NCBI GenBank assembly: GCA_017305455.1
Contig: JAFKKO010000114.1
Span: 42,884-106,883, forward strand
Length of the DNA: 64,000 nucleotides
Source of the DNA: Hyphomicrobiales bacterium
GTDB lineage: Bacteria; Pseudomonadota; Alphaproteobacteria; Rhizobiales; Xanthobacteraceae
Direction of reading: 5' to 3'
Numbering within the stretch: the first letter of the stretch is position 1; every line of letters begins with the position of its first letter. Positions 24,820-33,736 of the stretch are shown here, piece by piece. Under the pieces are notes generated by a model, which saw nothing but the letters and a program-made list of their open reading frames with translations, was not told the origin of the DNA and did not search any database. A program made the translations under genes and the position numbers.

Positions 24820-25166
24820 GCCGGACTCTGAATGGGCGTCGGGCGCGCGGTGTGCGCCCGGCGTTCGATCCGTAATTTCACTTACGCTTGGTCAGTCGAC
24901 ATCTTTGGACTTGCCCGTGCATTGTGCGCGAGGTCTCCGCGCGCGTTTTCGCACTGCCGCATTTTTACGTGCCGTTAGCATCTCGCATGCGATGCGCATT
25001 GCCGCGATCCTTTGCGGTATGATGTTAACTTAAGCTTTCCCAATTCGGAGCTAGCATTGTCGGGCGGCTGGTTGACCGCGCGGTATTCATTGGAAAATGA
25101 GGCTGGCCTCATCTTCAAACCCAAGCCCTCCTTGCGATAACGCAATGACTCGTTGAAGGGACTGAC
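24820..25166. other. intergenic region before the chemoreceptor
   Basis: This 347-base gap has no convincing gene. Shortly after the ligase stop, CGGGCGC and GCGCCCG around 24838-24860 form a hairpin without a T run, a possible weak terminator. The remainder presumably contains the chemoreceptor promoter, which I cannot place. GAAGGGA stands just before the chemoreceptor ATG. Confidence 0.5.
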
Positions 25167-26954
25167 ATGCTCCGTTGGATCAAAAAAGAGAAGACGCCAA
25201 GCTGGATCAAGAAGATGAAGGTTCCCGGCTGGATGAAGAGGCTGAACATCTTCTTCTGGGTGAAGCATGTCGGCGTGTCCTGGAAAGTGCAGATCGGTCC
25301 TGCGTTTCTGATCGCGTCTCTCGTCGGTCTCGGCATGTATTCGCTGAATACCTTGCAGACCAACCAGATGGCCGCCGACGATCTGATGTCGGGCGCCGTG
25401 CGTCAGGCCGAGTTGATCAACGAACTCACCTCCATGACCTGGGCGGCGCACGCCAACCTGTATCGTCTCACCGGCACGGCCGTGAGCGAGAAGGATGCGA
25501 AGAAGGTGCAGAGCTTCGCGCTCGATTCCACGGCGGCGCTCGGCCGTGTCTCCGATGGCGTGATGGCGCTCGAGACCGTGCCGGAATCGCGTTCGGCGGT
25601 GAAGCGCGAGGACATGGCGAAACTGAAGGATGCCGTCGCGGGCTACATTGCGAAGGCCAAGGAAGTCGTCGCCAAGACCAGCGATGCCGGCACCGACCTG
25701 CAGCTTCTCAAGGGTGTCGAAGACCAGTTCTCGCTGGTGTCGCGCCTTGCCGAAGACCTGATGTCGACGAGCAGCACGCAAAAGAGCCTGGAGATCGGTA
25801 ACTCGCAGCTTCGTCTCGAAGAGCAGCAGCAGACCCTGCAGACACTGCTCGTCGTGGTCGCGGTGATCGGCTTTTTGTTCTCGTTCGGCATCGGCCGCAG
25901 CATTGCGCGGCCCGTGGTGGCGATGACCCGCGCGATGCGTGAGCTTGCCGCCGGCGATCTGTCGGTGCAGTTGCCCGGTCTGGAGCGCCGCGACGAGGTC
26001 GGCCAGATGGCCCGCGCGGTGGAGGAATTCAAGGTGCAGGCGGTGGCCAAGGCCGAGGAGGAGGCTGCTGAGCGCGAGGTCAAGAACCGCGAGCTGGCCG
26101 CCAGCCGCAAGGCAGAACTGCACAATCTTGCCGAGAGTTTCGAGAGCGCCGTCGGCAGCATCATCGAGAATGTCTCCTCGGCATCGAGCGATCTGGAGAA
26201 TTCGGCCGTCGTTCTGACCGAGAGCAGCGCGGCGACCCAGGAATTGAGCGCCGTGGTGGCGAGCGCGTCGGAGGAGACATCGAGCAACGTGCAGTCGGTG
26301 GCGTCCGCCACCGAGGAGATGGCGGCGTCCGTCAGCGAGATCGGCCGCCAGGTCCGCGACTCCAACCGCATCGCGTCCGAAGCGGTGGCGCAGGCCGAGC
26401 AGACCGATGCGCGCATGGTCGCGTTGTCCGAAGCGGCGAGCCGGATCGGCGATGTCACCATGCTGATCACCACCATCGCGGGGCAGACCAACCTTCTTGC
26501 GCTCAACGCCACCATCGAGGCGGCGCGCGCTGGAGAGGCCGGGCGCGGTTTCGCCATCGTGGCGCAGGAGGTCAAGGCGCTGGCGGCGCAGACCACCAAG
26601 GCGACGTACGAGATCAGCACTCAGATCGCCTCGATGCAGGAAGCCACCCAGGAATCGGTTGTGGCGATCAAGGAGATCAGCGGCACCATCACCCGCGTCT
26701 CGGAGATCGCCTCGATCATCGCCGCCTCCGTCGAACAGCAGGGCGCGGCGACGAAGGAGATTTCCAACAACGTGCAGCAGGCGGCGGTCGGCACCAGCCG
26801 CGTCGCCACCTCCATCGCCGACGTGCATCGCAGCGCGGGCGACACCGGCTCGGCGTCCTCGCAGGTGCTGTCGGCGGCGCAGATGCTCTCGAACGAGAAC
26901 AAGCGTCTCAAGACCGAGGTGGAGAGGTTCCTGGAGACGGTACGGGCGGCGTAA
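25167..26954 (+). CDS. methyl-accepting chemotaxis protein with Trp-repeat N terminus
   Basis: A 595-residue chemoreceptor. A membrane span near residues 46-62 ([17 protein letters not shown]) is followed by a periplasmic sensory domain of about 170 residues, a second span near 225-245 ([17 protein letters not shown]), a HAMP domain (about 245-300) and the signalling domain with the conserved tip [19 protein letters not shown]. The cytoplasmic N terminus is unusual: nine-residue units starting with Trp ([39 protein letters not shown]) precede span 1. Ligand is unknown; its position next to the sulfonate operon makes a sulfonate or organic acid ligand a reasonable guess. No C-terminal NWETF-type methylase-binding pentapeptide is present. 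Confidence 0.92.
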   Translation: MLRWIKKEKTPSWIKKMKVPGWMKRLNIFFWVKHVGVSWKVQIGPAFLIASLVGLGMYSLNTLQTNQMAADDLMSGAVRQAELINELTSMTWAAHANLYRLTGTAVSEKDAKKVQSFALDSTAALGRVSDGVMALETVPESRSAVKREDMAKLKDAVAGYIAKAKEVVAKTSDAGTDLQLLKGVEDQFSLVSRLAEDLMSTSSTQKSLEIGNSQLRLEEQQQTLQTLLVVVAVIGFLFSFGIGRSIARPVVAMTRAMRELAAGDLSVQLPGLERRDEVGQMARAVEEFKVQAVAKAEEEAAEREVKNRELAASRKAELHNLAESFESAVGSIIENVSSASSDLENSAVVLTESSAATQELSAVVASASEETSSNVQSVASATEEMAASVSEIGRQVRDSNRIASEAVAQAEQTDARMVALSEAASRIGDVTMLITTIAGQTNLLALNATIEAARAGEAGRGFAIVAQEVKALAAQTTKATYEISTQIASMQEATQESVVAIKEISGTITRVSEIASIIAASVEQQGAATKEISNNVQQAAVGTSRVATSIADVHRSAGDTGSASSQVLSAAQMLSNENKRLKTEVERFLETVRAA

Positions 26955-27363
26955 GGTGGAACGCGTCATTGCCGGGCATAACTTGTCGAAGACGGGCCCG
27001 GCGATGTATCGTCATGGCGAGCCAACGGGGCCGCGCAAAGCGCGGTCCGATGATAAACTTCGCGAAGCAATCCAGTCCTGAACCTTATCTTCATCCTGCG
27101 GAGCGCGTCTCGAAGGATCGGGTCGGAATGTTTTGCGATGGACGCCGCATGGTTCGAGACGCGAGACTTCGCCTCGCTCTTCATCATCAGGAACCGGTCC
27201 GACCCGTCATGCCCGGCCATAGCCGTTGAAGAACGGCGTCGCTTCGCTTGCCTATCTGTCCGGCGTCCGCGTCTTGAGGCATCGTCAGATCAAAAACGTG
27301 GATGGCCGGGACAAACCCGGCCATGACGATCGTTCTCTTCTCGCCGTCCCGGCGCAGCGAGCA
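26955..27363. repeat. repeat-rich intergenic region (palindromic repeat copy 2)
   Basis: No gene is supported in these 409 bases. They contain fragments of palindromic repeats: GTCATTGCCGGGCAT near 26965, CGAAGCAATCCAG near 27061 (also found near 35870), and a compact element at 27206-27330 bounded by GTCATGCCCGGCCAT and CCCGGCCATGAC, with GTGGATGGCCGGG inside. The 27206-27330 element shares its ends and internal words with 33060-33186. Short frames across these repeats have no family match. Confidence 0.6.
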
Positions 27364-28629
27364 CTATCCCAGCGCGTCGGCGGCATCCCCGATCGCGCCG
27401 TAAATCTCGTCGAGATCATCTGCGCTCACGCAATAAGGCGGCATCACATAGATGGTGTTGCCGAGCGGGCGGATCAGCAAATCGCGCGCGCTGAAAAATG
27501 AAAGCAGTGCTGGCCCGACATTGGCGAGATAGCCGGCGTCCTTCACCTTGAGATCGAGCGCGGTGATGGTGCCGGCGCGCCGCACGTTCTCGAACCGTGC
27601 ATCGTCGCGGAACGCCGCGATCGCCTGTTCCTGCATATCCACCACATGCTCCAGTTGCCGATGCGTGGCGTCCTTCTCCCACAGCAGCAGGTTGGCTGCG
27701 GCGGCGGCGCAGGCCACCGGATTGGCGGTGTAGGAACTGGAATGAAAGAAGGTCCTGGTGCGGTCGGTCGAGTAATGGGCCTCGAAGATCGGCGCGGTGC
27801 ACAGCGTCACTGCCAGCGGCAGCGCCCCGCCGGTGAGGCCTTTTGAATAGCAGGCGATGTCCGGCGCAATGCCCGCTTGCGCGCAGGCGAACAGCGTGCC
27901 GGTGCGGCCCCAGCCGGTCATCACCTCGTCGGCGATGAACAGTACATCATGTGTCGCGCAAATGCGCCGCATCTCCGCCAGCACCGACGCCGAATACATC
28001 AACATGCCCCCGGCGCCGAGCACCAATGGCTCGACGATGAACGCTGCCGGCTGCTCACGCTGGCAGATCGCCTCCAGCGCATCGAGCGTGTCCTGCTCGC
28101 GGCCGGGCGCGGGGAAGGGCACGCGGCTGACGTCGAACAGCAGCGGCTCGTAGGCGGCGTTGAACACGCCGCGCGCGCCGACCGACATCGTGCCCACGGT
28201 GTCGCCATGATAGGAATGCTCCATCACCACGATGCGGCTGCGCGGCGCGCCGATGTTGCGCCAGTAGCCGAGCGCCATTTTCAGCGCGACCTCGACGCTG
28301 GTCGAGCCGCTGTCGGAGAAGAAGACGTGCTTGAGGTTGTCGGGCACGAGCTTGAGCAGCCCGCTCGCGACCTCCTCGGCGGGCGGATGGGTTTGCCCCG
28401 CGAAAATGATCTGGGTGAGCTCGCCGGCCTGCTGCTGGATCGCGCGGACGATGTCGGGATGGCAATGGCCGTGCGTCACCACCCACCACGAGGCGATGGC
28501 GTCGATGATGCGGCGTCCGTCCGCGGTGTAGAGATAGGCGCCGCGCCCGCGCACGATCCGCCTCATCTCGTCATGCAGTGCGTGCTGGGTGAACGGGTGC
28601 CAGATCGGAGAAGTCGAGCGTCGTGTCAT
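27364..28629 (-). CDS. bioA: adenosylmethionine-8-amino-7-oxononanoate aminotransferase BioA
   Basis: A 421-residue PLP-dependent class III aminotransferase converting 7-keto-8-aminopelargonate to 7,8-diaminopelargonate in biotin synthesis. Marks are WHPFTQH at the N terminus, [13 protein letters not shown], the [17 protein letters not shown] stretch, [15 protein letters not shown] and the PLP lysine in [14 protein letters not shown]. Its ATG at 28629 overlaps the bioD stop (ATGA), which decides the start over a longer frame reading into bioD. It is the last gene of bioF-bioD-bioA. bioB, bioC and a biotin regulator are not in the window. Confidence 0.95.
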   Translation of the reverse strand: MTRRSTSPIWHPFTQHALHDEMRRIVRGRGAYLYTADGRRIIDAIASWWVVTHGHCHPDIVRAIQQQAGELTQIIFAGQTHPPAEEVASGLLKLVPDNLKHVFFSDSGSTSVEVALKMALGYWRNIGAPRSRIVVMEHSYHGDTVGTMSVGARGVFNAAYEPLLFDVSRVPFPAPGREQDTLDALEAICQREQPAAFIVEPLVLGAGGMLMYSASVLAEMRRICATHDVLFIADEVMTGWGRTGTLFACAQAGIAPDIACYSKGLTGGALPLAVTLCTAPIFEAHYSTDRTRTFFHSSSYTANPVACAAAAANLLLWEKDATHRQLEHVVDMQEQAIAAFRDDARFENVRRAGTITALDLKVKDAGYLANVGPALLSFFSARDLLIRPLGNTIYVMPPYCVSADDLDEIYGAIGDAADALG

Positions 28630-29255
28630 GTCGCAAAATCGTCCGCGTTGAAGGCGTCGCGGAAAGCGGCGCGCAGCGTCTCGCGCGTCAGCGGCGCGAG
28701 CCATGGCAGGGTGCCGAGCCGGCGCACCGCGCCGATCTCGCAGATGATGCTCTCGCTCTCGGCGTTTGGCTCGCCGATGAAGGCGATGCCGAGGAGTGGA
28801 ATGCCGCGCGCCTTCAGCGCTTCGATCGAGAGCAGCGAGTGATTGATGGTGCCGAGCGCGGTGCGGGCGCACAGCACCACCGGAAACCGCCAGCGCGCGA
28901 ACACATCTATATAGAGTGTGCGGTTATCGAGCGGCACCATCAGGCCGCCGGCGCCTTCGATCACCAGCGGGCGGCCAGTGTCGGGCGGGTTCAGCGTGGC
29001 CGTGTCGATCGCGATGCCGTCGAGCCGTGCGGCGAGGTGAGGCGAGGCGGGCGTGACCAGGCGATAGCGCTCGGGCAGGATGCGTTCTTGTACAAGGCCG
29101 CCGAGCCGCGCCACGGTCTGCGTGTCGGTCTCGTCCTCCAGCCCGGCCTGCACCGGCTTCCAGTACTCCGCGCCGAGAAAATCGGCGAGGCCAGCGGCAA
29201 ACACCGTCTTGCCGATATTGGTATCGGTGCCGGTGACGACGATGCGCCGGGTCAT
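28626..29255 (-). CDS. bioD: dethiobiotin synthetase BioD
   Basis: A 209-residue cytoplasmic ATP-dependent carboxylase-ligase that closes the ureido ring of dethiobiotin. The P-loop variant [17 protein letters not shown] is at residues 6-22, the substrate-binding PVQAG follows, and [13 protein letters not shown] is the Mg/ATP region. It lies between bioF (24 bases upstream) and bioA (4-base overlap), in a compact biotin operon. Length is slightly short but normal for alphaproteobacteria. Confidence 0.93.
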   Translation of the reverse strand: MTRRIVVTGTDTNIGKTVFAAGLADFLGAEYWKPVQAGLEDETDTQTVARLGGLVQERILPERYRLVTPASPHLAARLDGIAIDTATLNPPDTGRPLVIEGAGGLMVPLDNRTLYIDVFARWRFPVVLCARTALGTINHSLLSIEALKARGIPLLGIAFIGEPNAESESIICEIGAVRRLGTLPWLAPLTRETLRAAFRDAFNADDFAT

Positions 29256-29279
29256 TCGCTGAACTTCATTTGCTGAGCC

Positions 29280-30413
29280 TCATGCGTCGAGCCTCGCGGC
29301 TTCCTCGGCGAGCGCGTCGAGCATGGCGCGAACTTTGGCCTCATCGACATTGAGCGTCAGCGAGATGCGCAGCCGCGCGGTGCCGGCTGGCACGGTCGGC
29401 GGCCGGATGCCGCGAATGTCGAACCCGCGCTTCTGCAAGGCGGCGGCGAGCGTCATGGTGCGGGCATTATTGCCGACGATATAGGGCAGGATCTGCGAGC
29501 CGGACGATCGCCAGCTGTTGCGCGCGCCGATCTCGCGGTTGGTGAAGGCGATCAGGTCCTGCAGGCGCTGCTGCCGCTCCGGTTCTTCCTGCAGGATGCG
29601 CAGCGCTTCAAGGACCGCCACCGCCATCAGCGGCGAGGGCGCGGTGGCGAAGATGAAGGGGCGGCAGCGGTTGATGATGAACTCGCGCAGTACTTTCGTG
29701 CATGTCACCAGCGCGCCGACCGCGCCGAGCGCCTTGCCGCAGGTGTGCACCACGACAATATTGTCGGCATGCCCATAGGCGGCGGTGAGGCCGCGTCCGC
29801 TCTCGCCATAGACGCCGGTGGCGTGCGCTTCATCGACAACAACAAACGCATCGTGCCGTCTGGCGATGGCGAGAAGATCGGCGAGCGGCGCGAAGTCGCC
29901 GTCCATGCTGTAGATGCTTTCGACCACCAGCCACGCCCGGCCCTTGCCGCCGCTCTCGCGCCATTGTCGGATCGCGGCCTCGAAGGCGGCCGCATCGTTA
30001 TGCGCCACCTCGGCAGTTTCGGCGCGGCTCGCTTTGGCGCCCTCGCGAATGCTGGCATGGACGAGATCGTCGAGCACGATCAGGTCGCCGCGCTGCGGCA
30101 GCGCGGTCAGCACCGCGAAATTGGCGATGTAGCCGCTGGAGAAGAACAGCGCCGCCTCCGCGCCGAAGAAACGCGCAGCCTCCGCCTCGACCTGCTCGTG
30201 CTCCTCGCAATTGCCACGGAGCAGCCGCGAGCCGCCGGCCCCGATCGGCGTGCCGGCCTCGATCGCGGCAATCACTGCCTGCTTCATGCGCGGCGCATTC
30301 GCCAGCGCGAGATAGTCGTTGGATGCGAAATCGATGCCGTCGCGGGGCGCGAGGCTGCGCAACCGGTTGTCGCGCTCCAGCGCCCGCAGCGCGGACAGAT
30401 AGCGTTCGCTCAT
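29280..30413 (-). CDS. bioF: 8-amino-7-oxononanoate synthase BioF
   Basis: A 377-residue PLP enzyme of the alpha-oxoamine synthase family; it joins pimeloyl-ACP/CoA and alanine in the first committed step of biotin ring assembly. Marks are DFASNDYLALAN near residue 25, GAGGSRLLRGN, VDEAHATGVYGESGRG and the PLP lysine in HTCGKALGAVGAL. I chose the ATG at 30413 (MSERYLSAL) because it gives the family N terminus; another ATG at 30434 is in frame, and neither has a strong ribosome-binding site. First gene of the bioFDA operon, divergent from exbB. Confidence 0.92.
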   Translation of the reverse strand: MSERYLSALRALERDNRLRSLAPRDGIDFASNDYLALANAPRMKQAVIAAIEAGTPIGAGGSRLLRGNCEEHEQVEAEAARFFGAEAALFFSSGYIANFAVLTALPQRGDLIVLDDLVHASIREGAKASRAETAEVAHNDAAAFEAAIRQWRESGGKGRAWLVVESIYSMDGDFAPLADLLAIARRHDAFVVVDEAHATGVYGESGRGLTAAYGHADNIVVVHTCGKALGAVGALVTCTKVLREFIINRCRPFIFATAPSPLMAVAVLEALRILQEEPERQQRLQDLIAFTNREIGARNSWRSSGSQILPYIVGNNARTMTLAAALQKRGFDIRGIRPPTVPAGTARLRISLTLNVDEAKVRAMLDALAEEAARLDA

Positions 30414-30434
30414 GTTTCGTTCTGAAACGGACAT

Positions 30435-30787
30435 CCTGCGATCCGGTGACAGCCCGCTTGCCGGGCAACGGATTTGTGGGCTGATTACGATGTCGCTGCA
30501 AGCCGTGCAATACGCCCCCGGCCAGCCAATCCGGCATGGGAGCCAGCCGAAATTCCGGAGGTGAAAATCGTGTTTGGATTGAAAGGCATCCGGGCTTCTT
30601 TAGAAGGATTATGATTTAAAAGACAGCGCCTTTCTTCCATCCTGAAAGCGTGTTACCCGCTGTCCTGACGTAGAGCCTGATTTCGATCCTTGATAGCGCT
30701 GTCCGCGATGGTCGAACGGCTGGGTGATGGCAACCCGCGCGGTCAAGGTGCCGCATTCTCGAACTCGAGCCGCGATTGGGCCGAAGT
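30435..30787. other. divergent bioF / exbB intergenic region
   Basis: These 353 bases separate bioF from exbB. They hold a near-palindrome CTTCT-TT-AGAAG at about 30595-30606, a possible iron- or redox-responsive site for exbB, and a 14-codon frame (GTG at 30570, TGA ending at 30614) preceded by CCGGAGGTGAAAATC, which might be a leader peptide. No known biotin operator is recognised. Confidence 0.35.
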
Positions 30788-31714
30788 ATGAAAACATTCC
30801 GTGTTCTGGTGACGTGGCTGGCGTGTGTGGTGATCGGAGCGTCCGGCTCGCCGCTTCTGGCGCAACAGGTTTCCCAGCCTCAACCCGCACAGTCCCAGAG
30901 CATGCCCGCCGCTGCTGCGCCGGCCCCGGCTGCAACCGCCGCGCCGACGGCGACGGAGGCGACGGTGATTTCCACCGACGGCAAGATGTCCAGGGGACCC
31001 ATGCTCACCGGGCACGATCTGTCGCCGTGGTCGATGTTCATGTCCGCCGACATCGTCGTGAAGGCGGTGATGATCGGTCTGGCCTTCGCCTCGCTGATGA
31101 CGTGGACGGTCTGCTTCGGCAAGATGCGCGAGCTTGCCGTCGCCCAGCGCCGGTTGCGCAAGGCGCTGGCGGCGATCCACGAGTCGCGCTCGCTCGCCGA
31201 GGCCCGCGTCGCGCTCGGTGCGCAGAAGAGCATCCTTGCCGCGTTTCTTGGCGCGGCGGTGCAGGAGTTGCGCCTGTCGAGCGGCATCGACACCGATACC
31301 GGCATCAAGGAGCGCGCGGCGTCGAGCTTCGCTGAGCTGGCGCGCGCCGAGGCGCGCCGCATGCGGCTCGGCATGGGTGTGCTCGCCACCATCGGCGCGA
31401 CCGCGCCGTTCGTCGGTCTGTTCGGCACCGTGTGGGGCATCATGAACAGCTTCATCGGCATTTCCAAATCGCAGACCACCAATCTCGCCGTGGTCGCGCC
31501 CGGCATCGCCGAGGCGCTGCTCGCCACCGCGCTCGGTCTCGTCGCCGCCATTCCCGCCGTCATCATCTACAACCACTTCTCGCGCGTCATCCGCAAGTAC
31601 CTCGAGATGGTCGGCCAGGCCTCCGGCGCCAGCGCGCGGCTGCTTTCGCGCGATCTCGATCGCAGCCATCTCGATCACGGCCATGGCGGCGCTGTCTCGC
31701 ACGCCGCGGAATAA
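30788..31714 (+). CDS. exbB: TonB-system proton channel subunit ExbB
   Basis: A 308-residue inner membrane protein of the MotA/TolQ/ExbB family with a cleavable signal sequence and an Ala/Pro-rich periplasmic extension of about 80 residues, typical of alphaproteobacterial ExbB. Three spans follow: near DIVVKAVMIGLAFASLMTW, near MGVLATIGATAPFVGLFGTVWGIM and near LLATALGLVAAIPAVIIY. ExbB and ExbD use the proton gradient to energise TonB for uptake of iron chelates and haem. An in-frame ATG at 30776 exists; 30788 is preferred. The gene heads exbB-exbD-tonB. Confidence 0.92.
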   Translation: MKTFRVLVTWLACVVIGASGSPLLAQQVSQPQPAQSQSMPAAAAPAPAATAAPTATEATVISTDGKMSRGPMLTGHDLSPWSMFMSADIVVKAVMIGLAFASLMTWTVCFGKMRELAVAQRRLRKALAAIHESRSLAEARVALGAQKSILAAFLGAAVQELRLSSGIDTDTGIKERAASSFAELARAEARRMRLGMGVLATIGATAPFVGLFGTVWGIMNSFIGISKSQTTNLAVVAPGIAEALLATALGLVAAIPAVIIYNHFSRVIRKYLEMVGQASGASARLLSRDLDRSHLDHGHGGAVSHAAE

Positions 31715-31725
31715 CGGAGCCGGCG

Positions 31726-32205
31726 ATGGGCGTGACGTTCAACGATGTGGATGACGGCGACGATTTCGGCGAAACGCACGAAATCAACGTCACCCCGTTC
31801 ATCGATGTCATTCTGGTCCTGCTGATCATCTTCATGGTGGCTGCGCCGCTGTCCACGGTCGATCTGCCGATCGACCTGCCGACCTCGACCGCGACGCCGC
31901 AGAAGAAGCCGGACAAGCCGACCTATGTCACCATCAAGCCGGACCTTGCGGTCGCGGTGGGCGAGACCTTCGTCAAGCGCGTCGATCTGGTGCGCACGCT
32001 CGACGCCAGCGGCGAGGGCAACAAGGATCGCCGCATCTTCCTGCGCGCCGACCGCACCGTGCCTTACGGCGAGATGATGGAGGTGCTCGAACTGCTGCGT
32101 CTGGGTGGCTATCTCAAGGTGGCGCTGGTCGCACTCGAGGGCGTGCCGGAAGGCGCACAGCAATCGGGGTCGGCGGCACCGGCGGCTGCGGCCGTCAGGC
32201 CGTAA
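31726..32205 (+). CDS. exbD: TonB-system proton channel subunit ExbD
   Basis: A 159-residue protein with one N-terminal span after the conserved HEINVTPFIDVILVLLIIFMV, which contains the proton-carrying Asp. The periplasmic part includes IDLPTSTA, VTIKPDLAVAVGE and a folded C-terminal domain. It forms the stator with ExbB. The gene follows exbB after 11 bases with CGGAG upstream and precedes tonB by 15 bases. The C terminus is Ala/Pro-rich. Confidence 0.92.
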   Translation: MGVTFNDVDDGDDFGETHEINVTPFIDVILVLLIIFMVAAPLSTVDLPIDLPTSTATPQKKPDKPTYVTIKPDLAVAVGETFVKRVDLVRTLDASGEGNKDRRIFLRADRTVPYGEMMEVLELLRLGGYLKVALVALEGVPEGAQQSGSAAPAAAAVRP

Positions 32206-32220
32206 CCGGCGGGGGCGGTC

Positions 32221-33012
32221 ATGATCGGCGATCTCTTGAAGAATCCCGCCAAGCGCCTCTGGGTCTATGCCGCCATTGCTGCGTTCATGCTGCATGCCGG
32301 CGGAGTTGCGTTCGCGATTGTCAATCTGCAGGGCGACGATCTGGACGAAGAGCTTGGCGCGGCCGGCCTGGTGATCGGGCTTGAACTCGCCTCGCCCCGC
32401 ACCGAGCCGAGCGATCTGCCGCCCGGTCCCGATGCCGACGCCTCGGCCGCCTCGCCCTCGATCGTCGAACAGAAGGCCGAGCTGAAGCCGACCGACCTGC
32501 CGCAGGACAAGCCGGTTGAAAGCGAGGATCCGGACCGCGTGGTCTCGCCGGACAAGGCGAAGGATCCGTCCGAGGACGATCCCAACATCACCGCCAAGCA
32601 GGCGACGCCGTCCACGGAATCGGTCGCCTCCGAGGCCACCGCGATGCCGAGCGTCGAGAATACGCCGCCGTCCGATCGTTCGGTGACGTTGGCGCAGGGC
32701 ACCGGGGCCAGCAAGCAGCGCGTCCGCACCACCTGGCAGAAGGAATTGATGGCGCATCTGGACAAGCACAAGCGCTATCCGGCCGACCGCGGCCAGTTGA
32801 ACGTGCAGATCATGGTCAATTTCGTGCTCGACCGCACCGGCCACATTCTGTCGGCGACCGTGGTGAAGGGCTCCGGCGATGCGGCGTTCGATGAGGCGGC
32901 GCTGGCGATGCTGCGCCGGTCCGATCCGGTGCCCCAGCCGCCGCCGCTGGTCGCTGATGAAGGCTTGAGCTTCACGCTGCCTGTGGTGTTCCGGTCCAAG
33001 GGCCACGGGTAG
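32221..33012 (+). CDS. tonB: energy transducer TonB
   Basis: A 263-residue protein: cytoplasmic start, one anchor span (LWVYAAIAAFMLHAGGVAFAIV), then an acidic Pro-rich periplasmic linker of about 120 residues containing repeated KP and PS/ED stretches, and a C-terminal TonB domain with HKRYPADRG, ILSATVVKGSGDAAFDEAALAMLRRSDPVPQPP. It spans the periplasm and opens TonB-dependent receptors. The linker is richer in acidic residues than the classical Lys-Pro linker of enteric TonB. A palindromic repeat follows the gene. Confidence 0.92.
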   Translation: MIGDLLKNPAKRLWVYAAIAAFMLHAGGVAFAIVNLQGDDLDEELGAAGLVIGLELASPRTEPSDLPPGPDADASAASPSIVEQKAELKPTDLPQDKPVESEDPDRVVSPDKAKDPSEDDPNITAKQATPSTESVASEATAMPSVENTPPSDRSVTLAQGTGASKQRVRTTWQKELMAHLDKHKRYPADRGQLNVQIMVNFVLDRTGHILSATVVKGSGDAAFDEAALAMLRRSDPVPQPPPLVADEGLSFTLPVVFRSKGHG

Positions 33013-33059
33013 GGCGGTTCATCCGCTTCACCGATTGTTTGGTATCGTTCCTTGTCACC

Positions 33060-33186
33060 GTCATGCCCGGCTTTGTGCCGGGCATCCACGCCTTCATGGC
33101 GTTTGCCCGATAAAGACGTGGATGGCCGGGCATAGGCGGAGCGAAGCGACGCCATTCTTCGAACGGCTATGCCCGGCCATGACGAT
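33060..33186. repeat. palindromic intergenic repeat (copy 3)
   Basis: An element bounded by GTCATGCCCGG and CCCGGCCATGAC with internal inverted GCGAAGCGACGCC and GTGGATGGCCGGGCAT words. It is related to the element at 27206-27330. It lies between tonB and the minus-strand 99-residue gene, and can fold into an extended stem. Confidence 0.65.
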
Positions 33187-33270
33187 GCTTATACTCAGGT
33201 CGTGCCGGCGCAATTTAGAACCCGCCGTGACGGAAGTTCTAATTTTCCGGCTTATGTGTAAGTGAGACCT

Positions 33271-33570
33271 TCAGCCCCGCGCGCGGGCGGCATGAGTGCG
33301 TGCATGATGCGTGCGCTTGGAAGCCTTCGCTTTCGACACGCGCCGCTTGGCGACGGCGACAGGCCGCTTGCTGGTACGCTTGGCGGTTGGAGCAGCCTTC
33401 GTGCCGGCGCTTTTGCGTAGCGCGTCGCGCAGATCGAGCGGCACGCCGTGCTTCTTCAACAAATCCGCGAAGGCTTCGTCGGCGAGGTCCTGCAGCGTCG
33501 CCATCCGGTCGCGCTCCAGTTGGCGCAGGCTTTGCCAGGTCTCCTCGTCGAAGGCGATCAGCTTACGCAT
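33271..33570 (-). CDS. small ribbon-helix-helix-like protein with basic tail, ku operon
   Basis: A 99-residue protein. Residues 1-42 look like a ribbon-helix-helix fold: a strand (RKLIAFDEETW) followed by two helices (QSLRQLERDRMATLQDLADEAFADLLKK). The rest, from residue 55, is strongly basic and Ala-rich (KRTSKRPVAVAKRR, KAKASKRTHHARTHA). Its ATG overlaps the stop of a 57-codon gene upstream by eight bases, and that gene overlaps ku, so all three are coupled. A DNA-binding regulator or DNA-end-binding accessory of Ku is inferred. I do not know a named family. Confidence 0.65.
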   Translation of the reverse strand: MRKLIAFDEETWQSLRQLERDRMATLQDLADEAFADLLKKHGVPLDLRDALRKSAGTKAAPTAKRTSKRPVAVAKRRVSKAKASKRTHHARTHAARARG

Positions 33571-33736
33571 CGGCCTTCGACTTCTTTTTTGCGCGCTTGG
33601 CCGGCGGCGGGACGGGAGCCGTCTTCGGCGTCTCCTCCGCCTTCAACTCGGTGACGTCGGCGTCGGGCAGGCGCGGCTGCCGCGTCCCGGACGGACGCCA
33701 GTTGCGATGTTCGAGTTCGTGGCGGTCGATGCCCAT
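33563..33736 (-). CDS. 57-residue basic-tailed protein between ku and RHH gene
   Basis: A short frame from ATG 33736 to TAA 33563-33565 encodes 57 residues, starting MGIDRHELEHRNWRPSG, with an acidic middle (DADVTELKAEE), Pro-rich stretch and a basic end KRAKKKSKADA. Its ATG overlaps the ku stop as TGATG and its stop overlaps the ATG of the 99-residue gene (ATGCGTAA). The double overlap and composition argue for a real gene. The function is unknown; the Lys-rich end suggests nucleic acid contact. Confidence 0.6.
   Translation of the reverse strand: MGIDRHELEHRNWRPSGTRQPRLPDADVTELKAEETPKTAPVPPPAKRAKKKSKADA

Noticed and set aside
26955-33186. CRISPR array from repeated palindromes
   Set aside because: Copies are few, spaced kilobases apart, with no regular spacers or cas genes.
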